Of a DNA stretch of 19,037 bases, positions 4,794-12,690 are shown one piece after another (position 1 is the stretch's first letter; each line of letters opens with the position of its first letter). The notes beneath the pieces are model-generated. The model was not told the DNA's origin and ran no database searches. It saw only the letters and a program-made list of their open reading frames with translations. Source of the DNA: Nitrospinota bacterium (GTDB taxonomy: Bacteria > Nitrospinota > Nitrospinia > UBA9942). The stretch spans positions 1 through 19,037 of the forward strand of contig DNJG01000109.1 in assembly GCA_003489165.1 (NCBI GenBank), in the 5' to 3' direction. A program made the position numbers and the translations under genes.

Positions 4794-7147
4794 GTGGTTA
4801 TAGCAATCTGATAGAGTACCTGTGTAATATCCCTTATATCCCTCATCCATGCAATTTTTTCATATTCCTGCGGCACTATTATGGCATCACCGGCGTCAAG
4901 CCTCGTTGACTCAAATCCCCATCCTTTCTGTGCCTTGCTTAAAGCAGTTCCATCCGCCTTAAGTATAAAGATGGATTTCTTATCTGCCTCTCTTGTAATC
5001 CCTCCTGCAAGTTTAATATATGAGGATATATCACCTTTAGCATCATACAGAAATGCATTCTGATTAAATACAGCACCTATAACCATAACGGAAGAAGACA
5101 GTGCAGGCATATAAAGTGAATCATTATCTTCAAGCTCTAAGTCTGAGTTTGTCCCTTTGAATTTCTCAAGGGTATCAATCTTAATAGCAAGTCTCCCCTG
5201 TGCCTTTGCAGTTTTCAGTTTTGATAAAAGTTCCCTCCTCTGTTCTATGGCAGCCCTTTTTTGCTCTGCCGACTCTCCAGTTATGGCAGTCTCAACGGCT
5301 GAGGCTGACAGGGATAATATTGTCTGCTCAAGCCTGTCAACAGCCTCATCCAGATTCTTCTGCTGTGATATCCTCACAGATTCCCTTGTAAATACAGCAC
5401 CCTTTAAATATGCCCTATCTGTAAATCCACCTGCCCTCTCTATTAAAGATGAAAGCCTCTCACCCTTATTGATAATATAGCTGCCTGGAAATCTGACCTC
5501 CCCTGATATGTTTATATTTCGATAAAGCCCCCATTCAGGGATATTCTTAATAAAAATATTATCATTTACCTCCAATAGAATATTGTGCTCAGGAATATCC
5601 TCCTTTGCCTTAAAGGGGTCAATATTAAACCTCTCTACTATGGGACCTGATTGAGTAATCTTTAGTCTTGCAATTTCAGCCTGATTTGATGTAAAGGAGA
5701 GCAAACCGCCTGATAGCAGTATAATATCCTTTACCTTTGTAATTCCATTTATAATTCCGTATTCACCTGGATTTGCCACTGCCCCTCTAATTGTAATGGT
5801 AGACCTTGGCATTGTCTCTATAACAGAAAAGACCTTAACCATATCGCCATCTTTAAGAGGGAAATTTTTTTCTCCATTTTTTTCAACATCAATCATATCG
5901 GACTCAAAAACCGTCCTGAATTTATGCTCCTCTACCCTACGAACCTGCAGCCTCCCTTTAAAGGCAATACTGTTAAGTCCACCTGCCATATTTATAAGGT
6001 CAAGGAGTCTTGTCTCACCCTTTAACTCATAGATTGCAGGAATCTTTACATTTCCAGCAATACCTACAATGGGACCAACAGGCGGTATAAATATCACATC
6101 CTCCGGCATAAGTCTTACATCGTTGATTTTATCGCCTTTTAAGAGAAAGTCATATATATCAAAATTGACAATTACCTTGCCATTCCTCTTTAATTGTATA
6201 TCCCTCATAGTGCCTGTCTTGTTTGGACCGCCAGCCTCAAAAAGGGCGTTTATAAGAGTTGAGGGGGATGAGACCGTATATGCCCCTGGACTCTCTGCAT
6301 TACCTATTACATAGACCCTTATTGCCCTTAAATTTCCCATACTCACATTCATCTCAAACCTTGTATAATATCTGGAGAATTCTTTATATAAAAGCTCCTT
6401 TAACTCCTTAAAGGTAAGACCAGTTACACCAAGGACACCAATCTTTGGGAGGCTTATCTTTCCATCTCTGTCAACGATAACACCCCACCCACCCTCTATC
6501 ATCCCCCAGACTGTTATTTTTATTTCATCACCGGGTCCTAAGACATAGTCTGGTCCCACAGGTATTTTATCTACAGGGGCAAAGGTTGATGGTGGACGGT
6601 AGAAAAGCTTATAACCAAATTGCCTTATATCAGTTGATATACCAAATGAGTCTTTCACACCTATTATCTTGAAGGCTTTTTGTATTGCCTCAGACGTCCC
6701 AATCAAGAATCCTGCATCAATATCCCCTCCCTCTTTTTTAACAACCCTAATAGGAATTGAGACCTCGCCAGAGGAAAAGACACGTGATATGTGTGAAAAT
6801 CTAACACCTTCAAACTTCTTTAAAATCTCAAACTTATCTTCCAAAATAGTTATAATTTGTTCTGCTACATACTCCTCAAACTCAGATTTCTTTTCTTCAA
6901 CTGGAAACGAAGGTGGTGGAGTAGACGACGATGGAGGTTGCTGTGAGGATTGTGGCAGAACCTGTTGTGGCGGTAACTGTTCCTTCATAGATGGATATGA
7001 TAAGCCGTCCTTTGATTGCCCTTTAATCATTTTCATCACCTCATCAATCTGCTGGGCAGCTGCCATTGGCAGCCCAACCTGCTGGGCAAATGAATCTCCG
7101 GCAAAAATCACTGTGAGCCATAAAATCATAGAAAATTTTAGCTTCAA
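4763..7147 (-). CDS. SLBB/Poly_export polysaccharide export protein (Wza-like)
   Basis: 794-residue periplasmic/outer-membrane polysaccharide export protein. A Sec signal peptide spans residues 1-21 (cleavage after DSFA). It has no lipobox cysteine, so unlike Wza it is probably not lipidated. A Pro/Ser/Gln-rich linker covers ~55-82. The Poly_export domain covers about 196-270 (GPDYVLGPGDEIKITVWG). Several SLBB beta-grasp domains follow, starting at ~275, ~365, ~455, ~545 and ~690, with a Gln/Ala-rich coiled-coil insert around 600-660. It would form the outer-membrane channel of a Wzx/Wzy-type exopolysaccharide pathway together with the Wzz-like protein encoded upstream. The start is TTG at 7145-7147, chosen because AAGGAGGT (7157-7164) precedes it at good spacing. 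The 33-bp gap from wzz indicates one operon. Confidence 0.92.
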   Translation of the reverse strand: MKLKFSMILWLTVIFAGDSFAQQVGLPMAAAQQIDEVMKMIKGQSKDGLSYPSMKEQLPPQQVLPQSSQQPPSSSTPPPSFPVEEKKSEFEEYVAEQIITILEDKFEILKKFEGVRFSHISRVFSSGEVSIPIRVVKKEGGDIDAGFLIGTSEAIQKAFKIIGVKDSFGISTDIRQFGYKLFYRPPSTFAPVDKIPVGPDYVLGPGDEIKITVWGMIEGGWGVIVDRDGKISLPKIGVLGVTGLTFKELKELLYKEFSRYYTRFEMNVSMGNLRAIRVYVIGNAESPGAYTVSSPSTLINALFEAGGPNKTGTMRDIQLKRNGKVIVNFDIYDFLLKGDKINDVRLMPEDVIFIPPVGPIVGIAGNVKIPAIYELKGETRLLDLINMAGGLNSIAFKGRLQVRRVEEHKFRTVFESDMIDVEKNGEKNFPLKDGDMVKVFSVIETMPRSTITIRGAVANPGEYGIINGITKVKDIILLSGGLLSFTSNQAEIARLKITQSGPIVERFNIDPFKAKEDIPEHNILLEVNDNIFIKNIPEWGLYRNINISGEVRFPGSYIINKGERLSSLIERAGGFTDRAYLKGAVFTRESVRISQQKNLDEAVDRLEQTILSLSASAVETAITGESAEQKRAAIEQRRELLSKLKTAKAQGRLAIKIDTLEKFKGTNSDLELEDNDSLYMPALSSSVMVIGAVFNQNAFLYDAKGDISSYIKLAGGITREADKKSIFILKADGTALSKAQKGWGFESTRLDAGDAIIVPQEYEKIAWMRDIRDITQVLYQIAITTGTLKVLGLF

Positions 7148-7156
7148 TTTAAGATT

Positions 7157-7164
7157 ACCTCCTT
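7157..7164 (-). promoter_or_regulatory. Strong Shine-Dalgarno deciding a TTG start
   Basis: AAGGAGGT on the minus strand, nine bases before the TTG at 7147. It supports TTG over the in-frame ATG at 7127-7129 as the start of the SLBB gene. Confidence 0.75.
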
Positions 7165-7180
7165 TATTAATATGTCGGAC

Positions 7181-8341
7181 TTACTTAATCCCTTTGTCCT
7201 TAAATCTCTCCCTCTCTCCCTTAATATATTCCATAAAAAATACAGTAAATATTGAGAGAAATAATCCTGTAACCCCTGCAATCATCACCATCTGCCTCCT
7301 CTTCGGTTTTATCCTATTTTCTGGCGGTATTGCCTTATCAATCACCTGTACTGTTGCAGCATCCCTCGCCTCGTCAAGCCTTGCCGCCTCATATTGTTTC
7401 AGCAAAATTTCATAAAGGGTCTCGTGATACTTAAATTCCCTCATCTTTCTTATATATTCAGTGCCGAGTGATGGCATTATATCTGTTGATATGAGGGGGT
7501 CTGGATTATGCCCACTGCCTTTGACACTTAGATTGCCGAGCTGTTCCCTCAACCCTTTGATTTCCTCTTCTGCTTTCTGGGTATCTGGATTTCTGGGAGT
7601 TGCATATGTTTTCATTACTTTAAGCTCTACTTCTTTTGCAGCAATAAATGCTCTTAAGTTGGCAATCCCTTCTAACACTGCTTTGGACTGCTCATCCATC
7701 TTAAAAACACCTGTCCTCTCCTGAAACCCCTTAATAGATTCCTCAGATTTTATGAGGGATTCCTTCGCATCCTTCAACTGCTCTTCAAAAAATAGCCTCC
7801 TCTGTGCTGCTTCCGTAACTGCAAATCCTCTGTTAAAGTTCTTTAATTCATCCACAAAGGCATTGGCTATGTCAGCCGCCATCTTTGGATCTTTATTCTC
7901 AATACCAATCGTCATAATGCCGCTCTTTTTGTCATCCTTTGCCTTGAGAGCACCTGCCAAAGAAATCCTTGCATCTTCATGTGTTTTAGCCTTATAAAGT
8001 TCTATTAATTTGAATTTATCAATTATGTGGTCAAGGATATTTCTGGACTTTAGTACTTCAATATAGAAGTCATTAGGTGTTTTTATACCTGCAGTACTTC
8101 CAACAATAGCTCCCAATCCCCCTAATTGACTCATTATCTGGGATGCCATACTTGAGCTTGCTCCTTGCGGCGGGAGTATCTTCGTTTCAGCCATATAAAT
8201 AGGCGGCATATAAAGGCTGATAACTGCAGTCGTTACAGCTGTCAAAAGTGTAATGCCAATAATAAGCCACTTACGTCTTGCAATGACAATAAAATAGTCT
8301 ATTAAATTTATTTCATCATCAAGCTGCTGTCTTTCTTCCAT
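7181..8341 (-). CDS. Wzz-family polysaccharide chain-length determinant/co-polymerase
   Basis: 386-residue inner-membrane protein of the Wzz/PCP type, without the C-terminal BY-kinase domain found in Wzc. TM1 spans about residues 24-45 (KWLIIGITLLTAVTTAVISL). The periplasmic part begins MPPIYMAETKILPP and contains long coiled-coil helices (~150-300, with FFEEQLKDAKESLIKSEE) and the GNVR-like region. The Pro-rich motif PPENRIKPKRR precedes TM2 (~351-370), and a short basic cytoplasmic tail follows. It regulates polymer length and couples the Wzy polymerase to the export channel, here the SLBB protein encoded 33 bp downstream. The ATG at 8339-8341 is preferred over an ATG six codons upstream (8357-8359) because GGGGGAGG (8346-8353) lies at correct spacing. 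Confidence 0.9.
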   Translation of the reverse strand: MEERQQLDDEINLIDYFIVIARRKWLIIGITLLTAVTTAVISLYMPPIYMAETKILPPQGASSSMASQIMSQLGGLGAIVGSTAGIKTPNDFYIEVLKSRNILDHIIDKFKLIELYKAKTHEDARISLAGALKAKDDKKSGIMTIGIENKDPKMAADIANAFVDELKNFNRGFAVTEAAQRRLFFEEQLKDAKESLIKSEESIKGFQERTGVFKMDEQSKAVLEGIANLRAFIAAKEVELKVMKTYATPRNPDTQKAEEEIKGLREQLGNLSVKGSGHNPDPLISTDIMPSLGTEYIRKMREFKYHETLYEILLKQYEAARLDEARDAATVQVIDKAIPPENRIKPKRRQMVMIAGVTGLFLSIFTVFFMEYIKGERERFKDKGIK

Positions 8342-8358
8342 CACGCCTCCCCCAAACA

Positions 8359-8409
8359 TTATTTACTTAATATTATTAAAATATCAGAATGATTAAGATA
8401 AGTAAATAA
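8359..8409. promoter_or_regulatory. 11-bp dyad in the wzz upstream region
   Basis: TTATTTACTTA (8359-8369) is the exact reverse complement of TAAGTAAATAA (8399-8409), separated by 29 A/T-rich bases that would hold the wzz promoter. Two inverted half-sites spaced about four helical turns centre-to-centre fit a repressor or activator of the polysaccharide genes. No confident -10/-35 pair is assigned. Confidence 0.45.
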
Positions 8410-8429
8410 AAATTGTCTGCGCAGGACAA
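8405..8429 (-). terminator. Weak Rho-independent terminator after argB
   Basis: Just after the argB stop the minus strand can form a TTGTC/GACAA stem (8413-8417 with 8425-8429) around a 7-base loop, followed by TTTTTATTT. The stem is only 5 bp, so termination may be partial. It separates the housekeeping block from the polysaccharide genes. Confidence 0.4.
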
Positions 8430-8430
8430 A

Positions 8431-9342
8431 TCAATTTTCCACTATCTGTGTCCCAACACCTTCGTCAGTGAATATTTCAAGGAGTATTGCATGCTTTACC
8501 CTTCCGTCTATTATGTGGGTTTTCTTGACTCCTGACTCAAGTGCATCAAGACAGCATTTAACCTTTGGAAGCATTCCGCCCCTGATGACACTTTTTTTTA
8601 TCAGATAATCAATCTCTTTTTTATTAAGAGTGGATAAGAGAGAGCCATCCTTCCCCTTTACCCCCTCTTCATCTGTCAGTAATACAAGCTTCTCTGCCTT
8701 GAGGCTACCTGCTATCTCACCTGCTACAAAGTCTGCATTAATATTATATGTCTCCCCATTTTCACCTACACCAACAGGTGCTATAACAGGAATGAATCCA
8801 CCTTCATCAAGGGTATTAAGGACACCTGCATTTATTGACTCAACCTCTCCAACCATGCCGATATCTATTATCTCAGGTCTATCCGTCTCAGGGGATGATT
8901 TTACAACCTTGTATTTTTTAGCCTTTATCAGTTCACCATCTTTGCCACTCAAACCCACTGCCTTTCCCCCATGCCTGTTGATAAGAGAGACAATCTCCTT
9001 ATTTACCTTTCCGACAAGAACCATCTCCACTACATCAATAGTCTCTTCATCTGTAACCCTTAAGCCCTCTACAAAGTGGGATTTTTTACCCATCTTCTCA
9101 AGGGTCTTCCCAATCTGTGGACCGCCGCCATGAACTATCACAGGATTGATGCCTATATATTTTAAGAGTATTACATCAAGGGCAAAGCTTTTCTTCAATT
9201 CCTCTGCCACCATTGCACTTCCCCCATATTTTATTACAATAGTCTTTTTATAAAGATTTTTTATATAAGGCAGAGCCTCAAGAAGCACATCCGCCTTTTT
9301 GATTAATTTCTCCATTTCTCTATTAGATTTTTCTTTGGTCAT
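8431..9342 (-). CDS. argB: Acetylglutamate kinase ArgB
   Basis: 303-residue N-acetyl-L-glutamate 5-kinase, the second step of arginine biosynthesis, acting in the cytosol. Amino-acid-kinase fold motifs are visible: KYGGSAM (38-44), HGGGPQIG (71-78), SGKDGELI, the NINADFVAGEIAGSL segment binding acetylglutamate, and the C-terminal RGGMLPKV and GVGTQI typical of ArgB. All catalytic lysines and glycines appear intact. The ATG at 9342 adds nine residues before MEKLIKKADVLLEALPYI, the usual family N-terminus. The ATG at 9313-9315 is therefore an equally good start, and neither has a strong Shine-Dalgarno sequence. It follows hslU after a 40-bp spacer containing heptamer repeats. Confidence 0.96.
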   Translation of the reverse strand: MTKEKSNREMEKLIKKADVLLEALPYIKNLYKKTIVIKYGGSAMVAEELKKSFALDVILLKYIGINPVIVHGGGPQIGKTLEKMGKKSHFVEGLRVTDEETIDVVEMVLVGKVNKEIVSLINRHGGKAVGLSGKDGELIKAKKYKVVKSSPETDRPEIIDIGMVGEVESINAGVLNTLDEGGFIPVIAPVGVGENGETYNINADFVAGEIAGSLKAEKLVLLTDEEGVKGKDGSLLSTLNKKEIDYLIKKSVIRGGMLPKVKCCLDALESGVKKTHIIDGRVKHAILLEIFTDEGVGTQIVEN

Positions 9343-9351
9343 ATCATTTAA

Positions 9352-9379
9352 ATTTGAAATTTGAGATTTGGGATTTGGG
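9352..9379 (+). repeat. ATTTGNN heptamer repeat (4 units)
   Basis: Four contiguous 7-bp units (atttgaa, atttgag, atttggg, atttggg) fill most of the 40-bp spacer between hslU and argB. They have a five-base fixed core and two variable purines, the same design as the CAAGCNNN arrays with different sequence and unit length. Confidence 0.75.
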
Positions 9380-9382
9380 ATT

Positions 9383-10798
9383 TTATAAGATATATCTGCT
9401 CAAATCCTCATCCTTAATTACATCCTGAAGCCTTTCTCTTACATATTTTGCATCTATTGTAAATTTTTTCTCCTTCTGGTCAGGTGCGCTGAAGGATATA
9501 TCGTCTAATAGTCTCTCCATTATGGTATGGAGCCTCCTTGCACCTATGTTCTCCATCCTATTATTTACCAGCGCCGCTATTGATGATATTTCTGCAATCG
9601 CATCTTCAACAAAATTTATCTCTACGCCCTCTGTTTTTAAAAGCTCCACATACTGCTTTATCAAGGCATTCTGAGGCTCTGTGAGTATTCTTATAAACTC
9701 TTCCTTACCGAGTGAATCCAGTTCAACCCTTATTGGAAACCTTCCCTGAAGTTCAGGAATTAAATCAGACGGCTTTGATACATGGAATGCACCTGCCGCA
9801 ATAAACAGAATATGGTCAGTCCTTACTGCACCGTATTTTGTGCTTACTGTAGAACCCTCCACTATAGGAAGCAAATCCCTCTGGACACCTTCCCTTGATA
9901 CATCAGGGCCATGACCTGATTCTCTGCCTGCAACTTTATCTATCTCATCAATGAAGATTATTCCTGACTGCTCTACCCTGTTAATCGCATCTTTCATAAC
10001 CTTATCCATATCTATGAGTTTCTGCGCCTCTTCTTGTGTCAGTATTACAAGCGCCTCCGATACTTTTACCTTTCTCCTCTTCTTCTTTTGAGGCATCATA
10101 CTCCCAAGCATATCTTTTATATTTATATCAAGGTCTTCAATACCTGTATTTGAAACTACCTCTATCATAGGCAATAGCCTCTGCTCTATCTCCAATTCAA
10201 CAGACCTTTCGTCCAGTTTTCCTTCCCTCAAATATTTTCTAAACTTTTCTCTTGTCTCCTGATATTGTTTCTGCCCCAATTCATCCATCTCCACTTTTTC
10301 ATCTGCCCCTCTTTTAACTGAGGGCGGCGGCGGCAAAAGAAGGTCAAGAAGCCTCTCCTCTGCATTTACCTTTGCCATTTCGCTGACTTCCGATGTCCTT
10401 TCCTCCCTGACCATATTTTTTGAAACCTCTGTCAGGTCTCTGACCATAGACTCAACATCCCTTCCGACATAACCAACCTCTGTGTATTTTGACGCCTCCA
10501 CTTTGATAAAGGGGGAATTGGTAAGCCTTGCGAGCCTTCTTGCAATTTCTGTCTTTCCAACACCAGTAGGACCTATCATTATTATGTTCTTCGGAGCTAC
10601 CTCTTCCTTGAGTTCAGGAGATAACTGCTGTCTCCTCCATCGGTTTCTCAATGCAATGGCGACAGACCTCTTTGCACTCTTCTGCCCTATAATGTATTTA
10701 TCCAGTTCACTAACTATCCTCTTAGGGGTCAGTTGCGCATCTTTGTCCAATATCTTTTCTACTGGTTTTTCTTCTAATTTTTTAGCCAATACTTCCAT
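9383..10798 (-). CDS. hslU: HslU, ATPase/unfoldase of the HslUV protease
   Basis: 471-residue AAA+ ATPase that unfolds substrates and feeds them to the HslV peptidase. Walker A GPTGVGKT is at 76-83, Walker B GIIFIDEIDK at 279-288, and the I-domain lies between about 125 and 250. Sensor-2 NIGARRLHT is present, and the C-terminus SRYIL is the conserved tail that inserts into HslV. It is about 28 residues longer than the E. coli protein, mainly from a ~17-residue N-terminal extension before LTPKRIVSELDKYIIGQ. Its ATG overlaps the hslV stop by one base (TAATG), so the two subunits are translationally coupled. Confidence 0.98.
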   Translation of the reverse strand: MEVLAKKLEEKPVEKILDKDAQLTPKRIVSELDKYIIGQKSAKRSVAIALRNRWRRQQLSPELKEEVAPKNIIMIGPTGVGKTEIARRLARLTNSPFIKVEASKYTEVGYVGRDVESMVRDLTEVSKNMVREERTSEVSEMAKVNAEERLLDLLLPPPPSVKRGADEKVEMDELGQKQYQETREKFRKYLREGKLDERSVELEIEQRLLPMIEVVSNTGIEDLDINIKDMLGSMMPQKKKRRKVKVSEALVILTQEEAQKLIDMDKVMKDAINRVEQSGIIFIDEIDKVAGRESGHGPDVSREGVQRDLLPIVEGSTVSTKYGAVRTDHILFIAAGAFHVSKPSDLIPELQGRFPIRVELDSLGKEEFIRILTEPQNALIKQYVELLKTEGVEINFVEDAIAEISSIAALVNNRMENIGARRLHTIMERLLDDISFSAPDQKEKKFTIDAKYVRERLQDVIKDEDLSRYIL

Positions 10799-11325
10799 TA
10801 AAGTTCCTCAATAACTATATTATCATTTGTATAGATACATAAAGATGCGGCTATCTTCATTGCCTCTTCTGCAATCCTCTTTGCATCTAAATTTGAATGC
10901 ATAGATAACGCCTTTGCAGCGGCCTGTGCATAGGCACCTCCAGAGCCTATACCAACAACACCATCATCAGGCTCTATAACATCCCCTGTCCCTGATATAA
11001 TAAAGGAAGAATCCTTATCGGCAACTGCAAGAAGTGCCTCAAGTCTCCTCAATACCTTATCCGTCCTCCAGTCCTTCGCAAGCTCAACCGCCGCCCTTGT
11101 TATATTACCGTTAAATTTTTCCAGCTTTTCTTCGAATTTTGTAAAGAGTGTAAAGGCATCCGCAGCAGCGCCAGCAAAACCGGCAATTATCTTATCATTA
11201 TAAAGCCTTCTCACCTTCTTTGCCTTGTGCTTTATGACAGTGTTGCCGAAGGTCACCTGCCCATCACCGGCAACGACCACCTTGCCGTTATGTCTTATAA
11301 GTAATATTGTAGTTGCGTGAAACAT
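10798..11325 (-). CDS. hslV: HslV, peptidase subunit of the HslUV protease
   Basis: 175-residue proteasome-beta-like threonine peptidase. The precursor begins MFHA followed by TTILLIRHNG. The nucleophile is T5, exposed after removal of four residues. The GDGQVTFG, AGAAADAFTL and GIGSGGAYAQAAA segments are characteristic, and length is normal for the family. It is coupled to hslU by a one-base overlap. No Shine-Dalgarno sequence is visible before the ATG: the bases upstream are A/T-rich and run directly into the GAGTTNNN repeat of the four-helix-bundle cassette, which may have displaced the original upstream sequence. Confidence 0.97.
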   Translation of the reverse strand: MFHATTILLIRHNGKVVVAGDGQVTFGNTVIKHKAKKVRRLYNDKIIAGFAGAAADAFTLFTKFEEKLEKFNGNITRAAVELAKDWRTDKVLRRLEALLAVADKDSSFIISGTGDVIEPDDGVVGIGSGGAYAQAAAKALSMHSNLDAKRIAEEAMKIAASLCIYTNDNIVIEEL

Positions 11326-11333
11326 AATTTTAA

Positions 11334-11373
11334 AAGTTAAGGAGTTGTGGAGTTAAGGAGTTTTAGAGTTATT
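11334..11373 (+). repeat. GAGTTNNN octamer repeat, left copy (5 units)
   Basis: Five contiguous 8-bp units (aagttaag, gagttgtg, gagttaag, gagtttta, gagttatt), four with a perfect GAGTT core. They overlap the last six codons and stop of the four-helix-bundle gene. The right copy (11730-11761) is in the opposite orientation. Confidence 0.85.
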
Positions 11374-11727
11374 TAGATAATTCATAAAGCCCTGAATCAT
11401 CATTGATACCTCTTCAACTTTATTAAATATTACTTCAAAATCTTCCTGACTGATATAATTCTGGTCTAATACCACATAGAGGTGACACTGAACCTCTGCC
11501 GCTGATCCATGAGCTATATTTAAAAAGTTTACAAACTCTTTTTTGCTACGCCTTCCAAATCCCTCTGCTATATTAGCCATTATTGAAACAGATGCCCTCC
11601 TAATCTGATTTCTCAAAAAGAAATCTTTGGAAAAAGATGCGTTCTTTGTAATATTGTATAAATCTTTATTTACCTCTCTTGCCTTTTGCCATGACTGAAT
11701 ATCTTCAAATCTTTCTATCTTTGCCAC
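11353..11727 (-). CDS. Four-helix bundle protein (23S rRNA intervening-sequence family)
   Basis: 124-residue all-helical protein of the S23/IVP four-helix-bundle family. Typical signatures are FEDIQSWQKAREV at the start, QIRRASVSIMANIAEGFGR (residues ~42-60) and the EVQCHLYVVLDQNYIS segment. Members are found in intervening sequences of 23S rRNA genes, near retroelements (Avd-like) and as stand-alone genes. Their function is unclear, with nucleic-acid binding suspected. The start is GTG at 11725-11727, chosen because GGGAG lies seven bases upstream. That Shine-Dalgarno sequence belongs to the right GAGTTNNN repeat, and the stop codon lies in the left one. The gene interrupts the usual xerC-hslV junction and is framed by inverted octamer repeats, so it looks like an inserted cassette. 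Confidence 0.88.
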   Translation of the reverse strand: MAKIERFEDIQSWQKAREVNKDLYNITKNASFSKDFFLRNQIRRASVSIMANIAEGFGRRSKKEFVNFLNIAHGSAAEVQCHLYVVLDQNYISQEDFEVIFNKVEEVSMMIQGFMNYLNNSKTP

Positions 11728-11729
11728 TT

Positions 11730-11761
11730 CTTAACTCCCTAACTCCTCAACTCTTTAACTC
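11730..11761 (-). repeat. GAGTTNNN octamer repeat, right copy (4 units)
   Basis: On the minus strand four perfect contiguous 8-bp units read GAGTTAAA, GAGTTGAG, GAGTTAGG, GAGTTAAG. They fill the gap between the xerC stop and the four-helix-bundle start and supply the latter's Shine-Dalgarno sequence. They are inverted relative to the left copy (11334-11373). Confidence 0.85.
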
Positions 11762-11764
11762 ATC

Positions 11765-12676
11765 TTATGCCTTCGGATGCGCCTTGTCATACACCTTCAT
11801 CAGCTGGTCAAGATTTATATGGGTGTATTTTTGTGTAGTTGACAGGTTTGAATGACCAAGAAGTTCCTGAATTACTCTTAAATCAGCACCCCCTTCTAAA
11901 AGATGAGTTGCAAATGTATGCCTCAAAGAATGCGGGCTTATATGCCTCTTAATCGCTCCTCGTCTTGCGTACTTATCAACAATATTCCAACCACTCCTCG
12001 CTGTCAACCTTTTTCCTCTCTGATTTAAAAAGAGCGCTTGACTATCTTGCATCTTGCTTCCTGCATCTTGCTTCTTGTTTATGTATTCTCTTATTGCATC
12101 ACATGCCTTACTCCCAAGAGGAACTATCCTCTCCTTCCTCCCCTTCCCCAGCACCCTTACATATCCCTTCTCTAAATCCACATCAGTTACATTTAAAGAA
12201 ACAAGCTCACTTATTCTTATACCAGCACCGTAAAGTGTCTCAAGTATTGCCTTATCACGCAAACCTGATAATGTTTTTGTATCAGGCGTGTCCATTAACC
12301 TAAATGCTTCATCTATTGGCAAAAATGACGGGAGTTTCTTTGCCTGTTTTGGTGTAGCCACCACTCTTGCAGGATTTTTTTTCAGATAACCTTCACGGCA
12401 GAGATATTTAAAAAATGTCCTCAATGTTGACAGCTTCCTTGCTATTGAACTATTGCAATTCTCTTTTTTATGAAGACTGCCTAAGAATGTCCTTATAACC
12501 ACATTATCTATCTTTTTTATATCAATAGCAGTTTCATCTTCGGCAGGACATAAATTTGTATCCTTTAAAAATCTTTCAAACTGCTCCATATCAATAGAAT
12601 AATTTCTTAGGGTATGTACTGATACATTCTTCTCCACCTTAAGATATTTCTTAAACTGGTCAATATATTGGTTCAT
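11765..12676 (-). CDS. xerC: Tyrosine recombinase XerC
   Basis: 303-residue tyrosine recombinase that, with XerD, resolves chromosome dimers at dif. The N-terminal SAM-like core-binding domain covers ~1-95. The catalytic residues are all present: R154 (GAGIRISEL), K178 (GKGRKER), H249-x-x-R252 (HSLRHTFATH), H275 (LGHSNL) and nucleophile Y284 (QKYTH). Position before hslVU is conserved in many bacteria and supports XerC rather than a phage integrase. The ATG at 12674-12676 is preferred over an upstream start at 12730, which would overlap the preceding gene. Residues ~200-211 are encoded by five 7-bp repeat units and form a Lys/Gln/Asp/Ser-rich loop between core strands. Confidence 0.93.
   Translation of the reverse strand: MNQYIDQFKKYLKVEKNVSVHTLRNYSIDMEQFERFLKDTNLCPAEDETAIDIKKIDNVVIRTFLGSLHKKENCNSSIARKLSTLRTFFKYLCREGYLKKNPARVVATPKQAKKLPSFLPIDEAFRLMDTPDTKTLSGLRDKAILETLYGAGIRISELVSLNVTDVDLEKGYVRVLGKGRKERIVPLGSKACDAIREYINKKQDAGSKMQDSQALFLNQRGKRLTARSGWNIVDKYARRGAIKRHISPHSLRHTFATHLLEGGADLRVIQELLGHSNLSTTQKYTHINLDQLMKVYDKAHPKA
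12043..12077 (-). repeat. CAAGANN heptamer repeat inside xerC (5 units)
   Basis: On the minus strand five contiguous 7-bp units read CAAGAAG, CAAGATG, CAGGAAG, CAAGATG, CAAGATA. The 35-bp tract is coding and gives residues ~200-211 of XerC (NKKQDAGSKMQD). This is a short-period expansion tolerated in a surface loop. Confidence 0.75.
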
Positions 12677-12690
12677 ATATAAACCCCGTT

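Noticed and set aside
6669..7415. 248-codon plus-strand ORF
   Set aside because: It is antisense to the SLBB and wzz genes, which have clear domains, signal peptide and ribosome binding sites. The plus-strand product has no recognisable features.
8630..9133. 167-codon plus-strand ORF
   Set aside because: It is antisense to argB, a shadow of a confidently identified gene with low-complexity Ser/Pro/Thr composition.
11765..12676. Mobile-element integrase instead of XerC
   Set aside because: Size, motif spacing and the position before hslV-hslU fit the housekeeping XerC. No att-like structure or phage genes are adjacent.
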